Source: Dillenia suffruticosa (lineage: Eukaryota; Streptophyta; Magnoliopsida; Dilleniales; Dilleniaceae). Taken from it: a stretch of DNA of 64,000 nt. Shown here one piece after another: positions 51,832-63,354 of the stretch (positions are counted from its first letter, which is position 1; each line of letters starts with the position of its first letter). The stretch is taken from assembly GCA_033439265.1 (NCBI GenBank), contig JAVTVX010000024.1:10399001-10463000 (forward strand). The letters run 5' to 3'. Below the pieces are notes generated by a model, which did not search any database, was not told where the DNA came from, and saw only the letters and a list, made by a program, of their open reading frames with translations. Both the position numbers and the translations under genes were made by a program.

Positions 51832-54285
51832 TGTAATACCCAATTAAAAAAAAAAAAAAAAAAAAAAAAATTAGGGCTTAAAGCCCAATTTTCTCCTCTC
51901 TTTCCCCCTCTCTTCTCTCTCTCTCCCTCTCTTCTCTCTCTTTTTCTTCTCTCTTCTCCCAATCCCCCGCCGCCGCACCTCTCTCTCCCGCTGCCGTCCT
52001 CCGCCGAGCGCGATCGCTGCACCACCGCGATCGCTGCACCACCGCTAGCGCTGCACCACAGTGAGCGCACCAGCGTGCGCTGCACCACAGCGAGCGCACC
52101 AGCGTGCGCGACAGCGCCAGAGTGCACGGCAGCGCAAGCCCTGCGCGAGCTCAGCACGCGAACCCAGCCTGCGCGTGAGTTAAGCGCGAGCAGCGCGCGA
52201 GCCAGCGCGAGCAGCGAGCGACCTGCAGGCCTCTGCACGAGCCCCTGCGCACCTCCAGCACGAGCGCAAGCGCTCCAGCGTGCGACCCACTGCGCGAGTG
52301 CTCGATCCAGCTCGCGAGCGCGACCCTAGTCACTGCGGCCCAGTCAGCACGCGGCCTAGTCCGGCCCGCAGGCCCACCAGGCCCGCCAGCCCATCAGCCC
52401 ACGGCCCGCGACGGCCCATGACAGTCCGTGAGCCTCTGCGAAGGTAAATGACTCTAAGTTTCGATTTTCGCACTTGGGTTTCGAAATTCTTTAGTATTGG
52501 ACTTAAATTGTTCGCAATTGTTTCAAATTTGGAAACATTCAGGTTTTAGACCAAACCAACGGGCGAACGAAAGCTAAATTCGAGATCCGAAGAATCCTAG
52601 GTGAGAGAAATGAAATCTCTTCAACCCTTGAATAAACCTTGTCAAATTAGGTAGCATTAGTTGATTTGTTTATAAATTGAGGAATTTAGGGTTCGTACGA
52701 AATTAAGAAAAACGATAAACCCTGAAATAGTCGGAAATTGATGAAAATCGTGATGACTTGATTAGGTTGGCTTTCTTAGTGACTCGATTGAGGGGCGTCT
52801 TGTTTTGCGTATTTTGGCATTATTGGGGAGTGCGTTACCTTCCCCAAAACGGTGAGTGGGATTTATTTCAATGCTTTTGCTTAATATGTAAATCCTGTTT
52901 TACAACATTTTGATAATGAGCATGATTTGTCGTATGTTGGAAATGTTTTGACCGGTTTTAAAATTGACTTTTGTGAACCGTTGGAGTGTCCAAAAACTGT
53001 ATTGAATTATGAAATTATGCATCCATGTGGTTGAAATGTATAATGTGCCATTTTATGCTCTATGTTGCATTGGTTTATGAACCTGACTTCGGCACATTTT
53101 GATGTGATATTGATTTTGGCTTTGAGAGCTTTGATATGTATTGTTCCGTAGCTACGAAGGACACCGTGAGAGGCGCTTTGGTGGCGTCCGGATATGCCTA
53201 GGCCTGGGGTATCCCACGAGTTGTCGTGATTTGATTATCTACACGGTACTAGCCAGGTTGAACCCGAAAGGGGGAGGATTTGGATTTGGATTGGATATCC
53301 TCTTCAAGTCTAGCACCTGGACGAGGTTCGTCGCCAACGCCGGGGTAGAGAGCACTTTAAAGAAATTTGCATATAACACCCCCGGTGCGCCTGTCATAGG
53401 TCGCGGTAGACCTCTGCCAGGACATTTTTGGCTGGCAGCTCTATGATTTTAATGACAGTGCTTTGGATGCATATTTGACTTGAAAATGCGTGAAATGATA
53501 TATTGTTGAAATGAAAAGCATGATGATTTGAAATATGATTTATATACTTATGTTTTGACACTCCAGTTTCACACTCCATATTTGACGATTGCATTGACCC
53601 ACTCACTCACTGAGTATTCTTCTCCCGAGTACTCACCCCTCATTTCCCTTTTGTTTCAGAGATAGTATTTGACAAGGAGCGTCGCTTTTAGGACGCCCAG
53701 TTTCTTTGGGAGATCAGGCTTGGACTTGAGGAATTATTGTGTATTTCCGCTGCAAATTTGTATTGGTGATGTATATGTATTTTGAGGTCTATAGATGACC
53801 ATTTTTTTTTATATAATTCTGGGATGACTGTATAAATATGGACATTTAAATTGTAGAACTCTCATGTCACTGCATGACATTGCATTGAGGCATTTCTTTT
53901 CATTGCGTCTGTATTTGGGAATGTGTCATGTCTTAGAATTGTCCTCTAGGATCGCTCGGTGCCTCCTCTAAATCACAGGAGGGGCGACTGGCGGCTGTCC
54001 ATGCCTTTGACGGGGGCATGGCAGTAGAGGTCTGTGGTTAGGACTGAGGAGAATTGTTTGTTAGCCTTGCGTTGCCCTGGATTGTGCAGTAGGATGATCT
54101 GATTTGTTGTTGAGGATAATATATGCATTTTGAGGCCGGGATGGCCCCTTTTGGACAGGTAACAGGTTTATTTTAATATGGGAGACCTCCGATATATGGG
54201 GAGGTTCTGTCCGATTTTCTGTAAAAATACAGCCGGCATCCAGGGTAACGGGCGGCTGCTCACGATCCCGGTTCGGGGCGTGACA
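51832..54285 (+). repeat. gypsy copy 2, 3' LTR
   Basis: 2454 bp and almost identical to 45230-47700. Preceded by the purine-rich TTAGGGGGTTAGAAAA. Confidence 0.92.
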
Positions 54286-54404
54286 TTTGGACTATTGTTG
54301 CTACTTCTTTTATGCGTGATGCTTGTATGTATTTAATTGTTATTATTTTGTTTGTCTGTCTGGAGTTTTGAGGAGGCTACATCTTTGGTTTTTTTTCGTC
54401 GAAT

Positions 54405-55050
54405 GTTCAGTGGTTGCTTGTTGCATGGAACGCAACCTTAGGCAGGTTGGGAGGACTCTTTGTGAGGTTCCTTTTTTATTTTATTTTTATTTTAGTCTTG
54501 TAATGGTTGGCGGGTTTGTCCTGTTTGGTAAAATTAACCTCGTGCCTCTATTTTTTTTTCTTTTTTTTCTTTTTTTTCTTTTTTTTCATTTGTGCATTCA
54601 TTTGTTCATTTATTCAGTTGGAAATTCAGTTGGGTTGCTTCCATGATGGACATGGGATTGTTTATCTACAATGTGTTGTGGTGATTAGTTGGGGAAAGTG
54701 GTGTGTTTCATGGTGATTGGGTGCATGAGGGCCGTTCCTCTATGCTCTCTTTGTCTCTGGCTTTCTCTCTCTTTCTTTCTTTTTCTGGATGGATTAAATG
54801 GGAGTCATGCCAGAGAGAATGATTGTGCTGTGACTCTAATTTTTTTCTCTCGTTTGTTCTTTGTCTAATGGGGGATTTTTTGTTGCCTTGTTTGTTCGTG
54901 AATTATCTCTCGGGAGACCCTAGTCAATTCTGCTACTTATCTATTCCCTTTTTTGAACTGTTGGTGCTGCTTCTTTTTATGCGTGGTGCTGTATATATTT
55001 AATTATTATTACTTTGTTTGTTTCTCTGGAGAGGTCCGTGTTTGTATTTG
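54405..55050 (+). repeat. Array module D, copy 2
   Basis: Homologous to 44740-45229 plus 54286-54395. It carries, undisturbed, the site where gypsy copy 2 entered copy 1 (TTTTTTGAACTGTTGGTGC at about 54950). A TTTTTTTTC tract expansion lies at about 54550-54590. Confidence 0.6.
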
Positions 55051-56090
55051 ATTATTATTATTTCTTATGGGTGATGAATGAATATTTAGTTATTGTTTTG
55101 TTTGTGCATCTAAGGTTTTGCATAGATGTTGTTTTTCTTCTCGATTGTTTGGACCAACATTGTTATTGTTGTGTTGACAAGCATTGAATTTTTCTTCTCG
55201 ATTGTTTGGACCAACATTGGCATTTTCTACCTCCAGGTGAAAGTACCGAGGGAACAGAGTTTATCCTCCAAGCAAAATCAATCGGGAACGTATTGGGTGC
55301 TGAGAGAACTATGCCCAAAGACTTATGCCATGAGATATACAGTTGAATGAGGGTAGACAGATGGGTGTTGACTTAGGATTTTAATCCTTGGATTCTTTTT
55401 TTCTAGTGGTTGATTTTTGTCTGATTTGCCATGTGTTTTTTCATTTTGTGTTGGGCCGTTTTCAATGTAGGTTTCTTGTTTTGTAGTTGGGTGGGTTGGA
55501 TTATGATTGTTTGTTCATCGGGTGTCTGCCGCTTTATGTGCCAACATGTTATTTTTGTTGCTTTTATTTTGTTTCGAGAAAGTCATGATTATAGCAGTGG
55601 GGATGAGTGTTTGAAAATTTAATTTGGGCTTCTATTATTTTTGGGAATGGCCTTTTGTTTTGTTCTTGTGATAATTCAGAAGTTTGGCTAGTTTGATAAA
55701 ATTGCCTTTCATCTATTCTTTGGTATATTAATTTATTGATAGTACCTGCTCAGCATTGAGTTTAGTAAAAATAAAACTTTGTTTTTATGTGTCTTTGTGC
55801 TGGAAAGTGGAGGATTTACAATAAAAGGGAAAGATTGCGATCGGTTATGCCTCCTTGGTGGCTTATAGATTGACCTCGGAGAGAACTTGGTTTGTGCGTG
55901 TCCTTATTTCTTATGCTTTCTTACTTTGTGAAGTGAGGGGACCATGGTTTTCTTGTTTTTTCCTTGCAAGCGGCCATATTAAACCTGAACTTTCATTGTG
56001 ATTTACGTATGCATAGTCCAAAGTTGGGGGCCATATCATCCGATCCCCTTGAAACTGGAGAACGACTCCCTGTATAATGACAGTATTATG
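55051..56090. other. Array interval without recognisable gene
   Basis: T/G-rich sequence with a weak module M (GTGTTGACAAGCATTGAAT, near 55165) and a local direct repeat of TTTCTTCTCGATTGTTTGGA (about 55134 and 55190). Short frames do not resemble known proteins. Confidence 0.4.
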
Positions 56091-56299
56091 CGATTAGCGC
56101 TTTCCATTATGCCTTCTCCACTCGTGTAGAATGTTTTGTGCTGGTTCGAGTTTCCTGGTAGCTACAACGTCTATTTCACTACCAATGGTAAACACCGATG
56201 CCAGTAATACCATATTTAGCGCATGGTACGTGTATCGTTTTGGATATTTATTGATCTCGCGATGCTCCTGTGGTGCTTCATGCTTGGAGTGGAAAGCAA

Positions 56300-56600
56300 G
56301 TGATGGGATATGGCCTAAAGGCTCATTACGGTCTGTCATTGTAGGATTTAAATTCCTTAGAGCCAATGGTCTGAGAACCAAAACATACCGCAATGTGTGG
56401 TCCGTGTATGATCTATCTCCTGATCGGGTAGCCACGATATACCCTCTCAGTTTCTATTGAAGTGATGCTTTTTGGTAAGCCGACTAAATGGCTCCGACGC
56501 TATGTTTGTACTCTATCTAGCCATTTGATCGACTAAGGTGATATTTATATCTCTCTGAATTAGGGAAACAACCTTTGGTTATTGAGAGGGAGATTTTTTG
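56300..56600 (-). repeat. Array module B, copy 1
   Basis: The minus strand reads KKHHFN-RN, PDQEIDHT and THCGMFW in order, aligning with KKYHVDEN, PADQKIHQT and THFVMFC of copy 2. The plus strand shares GGGAAACAAC and GATATTTATATCTCTC-like stretches with copies 2 and 3. A stop lies in the frame. Confidence 0.5.
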
Positions 56601-56713
56601 CTGTTACCGATGGGGAGAAGGGTCGGTATGAAAGCTCGGGTTGTGTGATTTTTGGCATTGTGAGTTGGTTGAGAGTCTTTCGGTAAGAAATCTCTACTAT
56701 CTGTGGAATGATG

Positions 56714-58341
56714 TACTGCAAAAAAACAAGTTTTTAACCACAAATTTAATGACAAAAATTTAATAAAAATTCGTCGCTAAAAACGTTAGTGACGGAGCTA
56801 GTGACGAAAAATTTTTCGTCGCTAATAACGCGTCGCAAAATTTAGCAACGAAAATTAGAAATCCGTCACTAAATTTAGCGACGTTAGCAACGGATAATTT
56901 TTAGTCGCTAAATCCGTCATAAATTTAGTGACGAAAATTTATTTGTCGCTAAATTTAGCGACGAAAATCTAAAATTCATCGCTAAATTTAGGGACGAATA
57001 ATTTTTCGTTGCCAAATTCGTCGCAAATTTAACAACGAAAAATTATCTGTCGCTAATTTAGGGACAAAAAAAATTTGTCACTAAATTAGTGGCGGATATA
57101 AATTTGTCGCTAAATTAGCAGTGAAAGAAAAAAATGCGCTTCTGCCTACACCTCAGCCCGCCCGCCCGAGCCAACATCCGCCCACACACCCTCCCTCACT
57201 TAATTCCTGAAAAATGCCTTCACTTTACTCCCACCATGGTTCGAACTCCTGTGCTTTCATAAAGCTTTAAAATCATATAACCGCCAACCTAAATGTTAGT
57301 ATCTGTTATAAACTTTTTTTTTACTTATTATTTTTCATTCACATTTTTCTAATAATAATAATACAATATAAAATAATAATTTATTATAAAATAATAAAAT
57401 AATAAAATATTAGTTTAAAATAAAATAATAAATTATTTTAAAAAATAATAATACTATTTTTTAAAAAGATAAAATAAAAATAAAATATAACATATTAATT
57501 AAAAATAATAAATATGATAATTTTTAAAAAAAAATAAAAAATAAAAAATATATATTAATACTTTATTTTATTTTATTTTATTTCAAATTTTGCCACGAAT
57601 TCTGAACTATGACGCAAAATTAGCGACGAATTCGAAATTCGTCGCCGAATTCGTGGCTAATTTGTGATAAATTTCTGAATTCGTCACTAATTTTGTGACG
57701 AATTCTAAATTCGTTTCAAAATTAGTGACGAATTCCGAAATTTATCGCTAAATTAATTTATTATTTAATAAATATATATTGATATTTTTTTATTTAATTA
57801 TTTTTCAAATTTAGCGACGAATTATTTTGTGATAAATTTCGGAATTCTTCGCTGAATTCGTCGCAAAATTAGCGATGAATTTCGAAATTCATCGCTAAAT
57901 TTATTTATTATTTAATAAATATATATTAATATTTTATTTTATTTTATTATTTTTTAAATTTAGCGACGAATTCTGAAATTCGTCGCAAAATTAGCGACAA
58001 ATTCCAAAATTCTTTGCTAAATTAATTTATTATTTAATAAATATATATTAATATTTTATTTTATTTTATTATTTTTTAAATTTAGCAACGAATTCTGAAA
58101 TTCGTTGCAAAATTAACAAGGAATTCGGAATTCTTCGCAAAATTAACTATGAATTTCGAAATTCATCACAAAATTAGCGACAAATTTCCAATCATCGCTA
58201 AATTAACTACGACTATTTTTTCATCACAAATTTCGTTACAAATAGCGATGAAAAAAGTTTTAATCGCTAAATTCGTCGCAAAATAGTAACAAAAAAAATT
58301 CGTTGCTAAATTTTATCGCAAAAACCATGTTTTTTTTAGTG
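56714..58341. mobile_element. CACTA-like non-autonomous DNA transposon, copy C (complete)
   Basis: 1628 bp with 3-bp target duplication ATG (56711-56713 and 58342-58344), the length typical of CACTA elements. Ends are TACTGCAAAAAAACAAG and, in complement, CACTAAAAAAAACATGG. Subterminal motifs of the TTAGCGACGAA type fill 56740-57120 and 57580-58310. A GC-rich block and AAAATGCCT (57140-57220) are followed by AT-rich filler. No coding sequence. Within 57590-58090 an approximately 120-bp unit (AATTCGTCGCAAAATTAGCG plus an AT tract) is tandemly repeated three times. Confidence 0.8.
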
Positions 58342-58920
58342 ATGGATATTCGCAATGGGTATTGATGCTTGTGAACACTTGTTGCTCTTGGTGAGTTCTT
58401 GGTTGGTTTTCCTTGTGTTTTTTTGCATTATGCTAGAGGATTTTTCATATAGATTTGGTGTACTGTGTTGTTTTATATTTGCTCCAATGTTTGCTCTGTT
58501 TTCTCAGTTTGGTGGATTAAATTATAGTTGTGGTTGGATGTCGGGTGCTGAGTATTCTATTGTGTTGTTTAATTATTATCTTGTTTGTGCGTCCAAAGCT
58601 GCTTTAAGAAGTTACCTGTCTTGTCTTCTTTTCAAACATGCATTCTTGTCACTGTGCTGGCAAGCATTAAATGTTATGCATGTGGATGTTAAATGCTTTG
58701 AAAATTTAATAGCTCCTAATTTTGATTTTCTAAAGTAAAGTCCCAAGAGACTGAAGTTCGTAGTTTGAAGTAAAATGCAGGAATATATGTGGACTGTCAA
58801 GAGTTTGTTGGAGAAGCGTGTGCTGATGGGCGAACAGGGTCCATCGTATCATTTGAACTCTCTCAAACGAATTTCCTATCCAACACGGCGTGTCGTCAAT
58901 AAGGTATGTATCCCTTAATG
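58342..58920 (+). repeat. Array modules C and M, copy 1
   Basis: Module C: GTATTGATGCTTGTGAACA at 58358, matched by GTTGATGCTTGTAACTT at about 59420 and 61297. Module M: CATGCATTCTTGTCACTGTG and GGCAAGCATTAAATGTTATG at about 58638-58680, matched near 59755 and 60500. An open frame of 127 residues (58355-58738, plus) crosses both, rich in Leu, Phe and Cys. It is interrupted in the sibling copies, so it is probably chance. Confidence 0.5.
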
Positions 58921-59310
58921 GGTGGACACCACCCAGCCCATCGTTTGAATTCTTTTGACCAAATGTTCTATGGAGTATAACATGTCATCGATAAGTGACG
59001 GATCAAACACATCTCCTTGATGTGTGGATATAGCCCTTCTTTTTGATTGAACACTTAGAACGAGTATATCGTTGTTTAAGCACACATAATCCAACAAACA
59101 GAACATAACGAAATGTGTCATCAATGTCTGATGTATCTTTTGGTCAGCTGGCAATGGCCTACTCTCTCCGTTTTCATCAACATGGTATTTCTTCATTATG
59201 ATTCGTCAGCTCCAAAGCTGTGTCGGTGCTCCGTATGGCTATTTGATCAATCAAAGTAATATTTATATTTCTCCAAGTGAGGGAAACAACATTTGGTAAT
59301 TAGCAAGGAG
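58921..59310 (-). repeat. Array module B, copy 2, with 93-residue frame
   Basis: The minus-strand frame 59196-58915 reads MKKYHVDENGESRPLPADQ and later CLLDYVCLNNDILVLSVQ. It is homologous to copies 1 and 3. The differences between copies 2 and 3 are mostly amino-acid-changing, so I doubt it is a maintained protein. No family recognised. Confidence 0.5.
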
Positions 59311-59379
59311 ATTTTTCTCTAGTATCGATAGGGAAAGAAATTTCTACGATAGCTAAACCTGTTTGGAATCTTTCGCTGG

Positions 59380-60090
59380 GGACTCTATTTTTTGTGGGGC
59401 GATGGTTACCTATGATCAATGTTGATGCTTGTAACTTTTGGTTACCAATGGTGAAATTTTGGTTGGTTTTCCCCGTTCCTTTTTTCCTTTTTTCCTTTTT
59501 TTTCCCTGGTATGGGAGGGTTCTTCATGTAGACATGGTGTCTTGTGTTGTTTTGTTTTTATTGTGGTGTTTCTTCAATTTTCTTGATTACGTCAATTAGA
59601 TTATGGTTGTTGGTTGGCTAGGTGTCAGTTGTTGGGCGTTCCACTGTGTTGGATTTGTTTGTTTTGTTTGTATGTTATGTGTGCATCCAATTATTAGTTT
59701 CTCTAAGTATCAAGGGCTTTTTCAAGAAGTTACTTGTCTTCTGTTGTTTGGGCACATGCATTTTCATCATTCTGCTGCTAGGCATTAAAGGTTATTCGCA
59801 CTGGTATCAAATGCTTTGAAAAGTTGATAACTTCTATTGCCAAACCAAGGTGTTGAGAGACCAAAATTATTCTTGCGAAGCAAGATACCGACGCATGAAT
59901 GGACTACCAAGAGGCATGCACTAAAAGGTATGCACGCACGAAATGACACTAAATAGAATAGGATAGATAGGTATTGGGTTACATTGCTAATTTTTGCGAT
60001 TATTTATTTGTCAATTCTCATGGTAGGTTTTTATCTGGTTTCACCACCTTTTTTCCTTCTATGGTGGAGTCCGTGTTGTCTTGTGGGTTT
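59380..60090 (+). repeat. Array modules C and M, copy 2
   Basis: TTTTGTGGGGCGATGGTTAC at about 59390 is the sibling of the site where the CACTA-like copy C inserted. Module M follows at 59690-59880 with GGCATTAAAGGTTATTCGCA and GTTGAGAGACC. Confidence 0.55.
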
Positions 60091-60099
60091 GGATCGTCC

Positions 60100-60640
60100 T
60101 TTGATTGGTAGGAGGTGATTTCTCATTGGTAAGTTGGATATGATTGATGTGGAATTATTCGTCTTCAGTGTGCCGTGCGGATTAGTTGCAAAGAGTGGTA
60201 TGGCTAATGATGATCATGATGCATGGGAGCCATTCCTCTCTTTTCTTTCTTTTTTTTTTTTTATTTTTTCTTTCTCTTTCTATCTTTCACTGGTTGTTTC
60301 TCTTTAAAATATACAATTCTTTCTTTTTCTTTTACTTTTTAACCCTTGGCGTCGTGTCCCATGAACGAGAATTTTTTTTGTAGCACAGAGCGTCTTAGTT
60401 TTTATGTGGTAGGCTGCGTATATGTTTAATCATTATTTTGTTTTGTATTTGAAGGTTCCTAAAAGAGTTGCTTGTTCCCTCTGCTTTTGAGACGTGCATT
60501 TTCGTTATTGCACTAATAAACATTAAATGTTATGCTTGCAAATAATAGATGTTTTGAAAATTTCACAATTTTTTCCAAAGAAAAGTATCGAGAGATTTAA
60601 ATTTGGCCGTTAAAGCAAAGTGGTGAAAAACATACCGAGT
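60100..60640 (+). repeat. Array modules D (copy 3) and M (copy 3)
   Basis: Module D landmarks: GATGTGGAATTATTCGTCTT, GCGGATTAGTTG and GGGAGCCATTCCTCT (60140-60240). Module M landmarks: ACGTGCATTTTCGTTATTGC and CATTAAATGTTATGCTTGCA (about 60500-60540), then AAGTATCGAGAGATTTAAAT. Confidence 0.5.
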
Positions 60641-60889
60641 ACCAAGAGATATACACCGGAAGAGATGTCACTAGACAAATCTGGATGAAGGAGCATTAGT
60701 TTACAATTCTAATTTATGCGATTATTTATTTTTCATGGTGCGTTTTGAATCAGCTTTTGTCATGGTTTTGCTCTCTATATTTGAAGACTTTCCATGTAAA
60801 TCTAGTTTTGCATATTTTCTTTACCTTTCTTTCGAAGTTTGGTTGGTTGTCTTGACTAAGTGGACTGGATCATAGATCTTTATCTCTCC

Positions 60890-61200
60890 CGCAAAGTGGA
60901 TATAGTCCATCTTTTTGATCGAATGCTTAAAATGAGTCAATTGACATTTAAGCACACATAATCCAACAAACAGAGCGTAGCGAAATATGTCGACATTGTA
61001 TGATGAATCTCTTGGTTAGCTGGCCACGACCCACTCTCTTTGTTTTCATCGACATGGTATTTCTTCATTACTTGATTTTTCGGCTCCATTGCCTTATCAA
61101 TGCTCCGTATGGCTATTCAATCAATTAAAGTAACATTTATATTTCTCCAGGTGAGGGGAACAATGCTTGGTAATTAGCAAGGAGATTTTTCTTTGGTACC
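60890..61200 (-). repeat. Array module B, copy 3
   Basis: The minus strand from about 61063 reads MKKYHVDENKESG, then QEIHHTMSTYF and CLLDYVCLNVN, followed by a stop. It pairs with 58921-59310 at about 80 % of bases. Confidence 0.5.
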
Positions 61201-61560
61201 GATGGGGAAAGGAATTTCTATGATGGCCAAACCTATTTGGAATCTTTCACTGGGGACTCCATTTTTTGTGGAGCGATGGCTACTTGTGATTGATGTTGAT
61301 GCTTGTAACTTCTGGTTATAGCGAAATTTTAGTTGTTTGTCCCCCTGCCCTTTTTTTGGGTATGGGAGAGTTCTTCATCTAGAGATGGTGTTCTATGTTG
61401 TTTTGTTTCTCTTGTGGTGTTTTTTAAATTTTCTTGATTGCGTCGATTGGATTATGGTTGTTGGCTAGCTGGGTGTTAGTTGATGGGCATTCTGCTATGT
61501 TGGTTTTGTTTGTTTTCCTTGTATGGTAAATATAAAAGTAGTGTTTATCTAAAAATAGTT
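61201..61560 (+). repeat. Array module C, copy 3
   Basis: TTTTTGTGGAGCGATGGCTA (about 61263) and GTTGATGCTTGTAACTTCTG repeat the 59380-59470 sequence. The similarity continues into TATGGGAGAGTTCTTCAT and ends near 61530. Confidence 0.55.
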
Positions 61561-61849
61561 TTTTAACTGGAGAATTATGTATGGTACTATTCTTAGAACA
61601 AGGTAAAACATGATGTCAGTCCATCATATACGGGCGAATATCATCAACATATAGATCTACATAATGTTTGTTTGAGACTAAACATCAATAGACAGCTCAT
61701 ATGATAAGGAATGTATAGTTATAAATATTCATTTATCGGAAGAGGACAAACACAAAGGATTTAACTCTTCTCTAATGGAAAGGAGTTTCAGAAAGAATAA
61801 TGGTACCTTAAAAGCGATGGAAATCAAGCTTATCACATTATTGAATATA

Positions 61850-62010
61850 TTATGTAGGCAAGAGGCACCCACCGAGGAGCGGAGTGACCGAGGAACGGAG
61901 TGACCGAGGAGATTGAGTGACGAGCATAAAAAATGACCGAGGAGCTCCAGATACGGTCGTTTGGTATGGGCTAATGGGCATGAGTGGTCGAAGAAGTCGC
62001 TTTAGGAGTA
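61850..62010 (+). repeat. Array module E, copy 1
   Basis: AGGCAAGAGGCACCCACCGA, then GAGGAGCGGAGTGACCGAGG with an internal tandem (three GACCGAGGA units), then ACGGTCGTTTGGTATGGGCT. It matches 63355-63500. Confidence 0.5.
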
Positions 62011-63354
62011 GCAATAATGCCTTCACAATCTTATTTTGAAAGGGCATGTTATTGTTGGGGAAGAAGCGGAATGATTATAAAAGTTAATGTGTTATGCATT
62101 AAATAGAGGTGCCATTGGAAGGCGAAAAAAATGGGAAGTTATAGTATTATTGCGAGAGTTGGATGATCGATTCTTTATTCAATAGGAGCCTGGCTGTTCC
62201 ATTTTCGAAGTGCGTCGCTTTGTTTGTTGGGTCTATTATTAAAGTATAGGCTATAAACGACGAGCGTAACTGATAAGAATCTACCGACCATGATTCAGCC
62301 TATAAGTTGGTATGCAAAGGAGAAAGTGAAGTTTATAAGATTTTTAAACAAAGCAACAAGGCATTTGGTGATCTAAACTCGTGATGGTTTTCAATAGTTA
62401 TATAAACTAAAGATAAAAGATTTTGTATGGTTATTCTTTTGACTTTTGGATGCTGTCGATACGAGATTCCATCAGTGGTGGGGACCAACACTAGATCCCA
62501 TCATGGCATTTGGTGATCCAAGTCCATGATGATCAGCTTTGGGAGTTCCTGGAGTTGCCTCGCATCCTGTATGATTCTCGTCTCTTTTTTGTATTCCAAC
62601 TTGGAGGATTAGGGAATCTTTCTCTCGTGAGGTCTAATGGAGATGGCCGGGTCTGGTACACAGCATGCGGTTAGATCCAGAATTGACATCTCTTAGCGGG
62701 TGTAAAGAGGAAGGGAGAAACTGATGTTCACAAAAGAGCTTCGGTGCTTCCTCTTCCTCCATCTTTTGTTCTCCTTAACCGATGTATACGTAGGAACCTA
62801 GTTTTCTGAATGTTAATGTAAGTTCTGAATTGTCATGTAAAGATTTTGTTGAAAAATGAATTTGAAGAGTTTATTTTTTTCTATACCTGATGATTTTCTT
62901 ATTTGGCCTCGTTGATGTGTTTCGCACCCATTTCCTTTTCTATCTTCTGAATTATTTTGTTCATACGTTATTATTGTGATTTGTCAGTGAGCAATTGGAA
63001 ATGCCCTTTTGTAATCATAAATAGATGAGATATATTGTATCAGGCATTGTGCCTTGTAAATATTTGACATACCAAGCGTATCGGTAGGGGGACTCATAGG
63101 CATTTCTCCTTCAGAGTATTCTACGTACAATGCGTGTGGCCGAGCATACTCGGAGGAGTTGCATCTAGGAAAAGTCATAATTTTTGTGGGAAATTTGTGC
63201 CCTATAAAATGTGCCTGCCAAGACGTGTTTCCTTATTCGGCAGGATAGTCTCGAGAAACATAAAGATTTTTACTTGCTTAAGAAATCTTCAAGTTTACTT
63301 AAAGATTTATTTTCTTCGTAGATAACCCCAAGTCGTGCTTATCATGTGATTGAC
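62011..63354. other. No recognised gene
   Basis: Mixed composition, less T-rich than the array. A short repetition of GGCATTTGGTGATC at about 62350 and 62507 is present. Short open frames only. It may be the edge of the array or unique sequence. Confidence 0.35.

Larger units (their letters stand above)
45230..54285 (+). mobile_element. Ty3/gypsy chromovirus fossil, copy 2, very young
   Basis: 9056 bp with LTRs at 45230-47700 and 51832-54285 and a perfect target duplication TTTGG (45225-45229 and 54286-54290). Primer-binding site TGGTATCAGAGC at 47708-47719. Parts on the plus strand: gag-like (48027-48480), zinc-knuckle side (about 48750-48880), protease-to-reverse-transcriptase linker (49530-49826), reverse transcriptase (about 49990-50344), integrase (50690-51320), C-terminal tether and chromodomain-like end (51361-51783), then a polypurine tract (about 51815-51831). 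The interior is broken in many places, roughly ten or more. The LTRs show only about three substitutions plus one microsatellite length change over 2.45 kb by eye, so the insertion is probably well under 100,000 years old at usual plant rates. Confidence 0.92.

Noticed and set aside
56094-56460. Overlapping frames of about 110 residues on both strands at 56.1-56.5 kb
   Set aside because: Both strands are open over the same span and neither frame is kept in module B copies 2 and 3, so I do not call a gene.
57240-57260. tRNA B-box-like GGTTCGAACTCC in the CACTA-like copy C
   Set aside because: It deviates from the B-box consensus and no A-box or tRNA-like fold is nearby; the related copies do not keep it.
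58355-58738. 127-residue plus-strand frame as a membrane protein gene
   Set aside because: It is rich in Leu/Phe/Cys because the DNA is T/G-rich, begins right at the edge of a transposon insertion, and is not open in the sibling modules.
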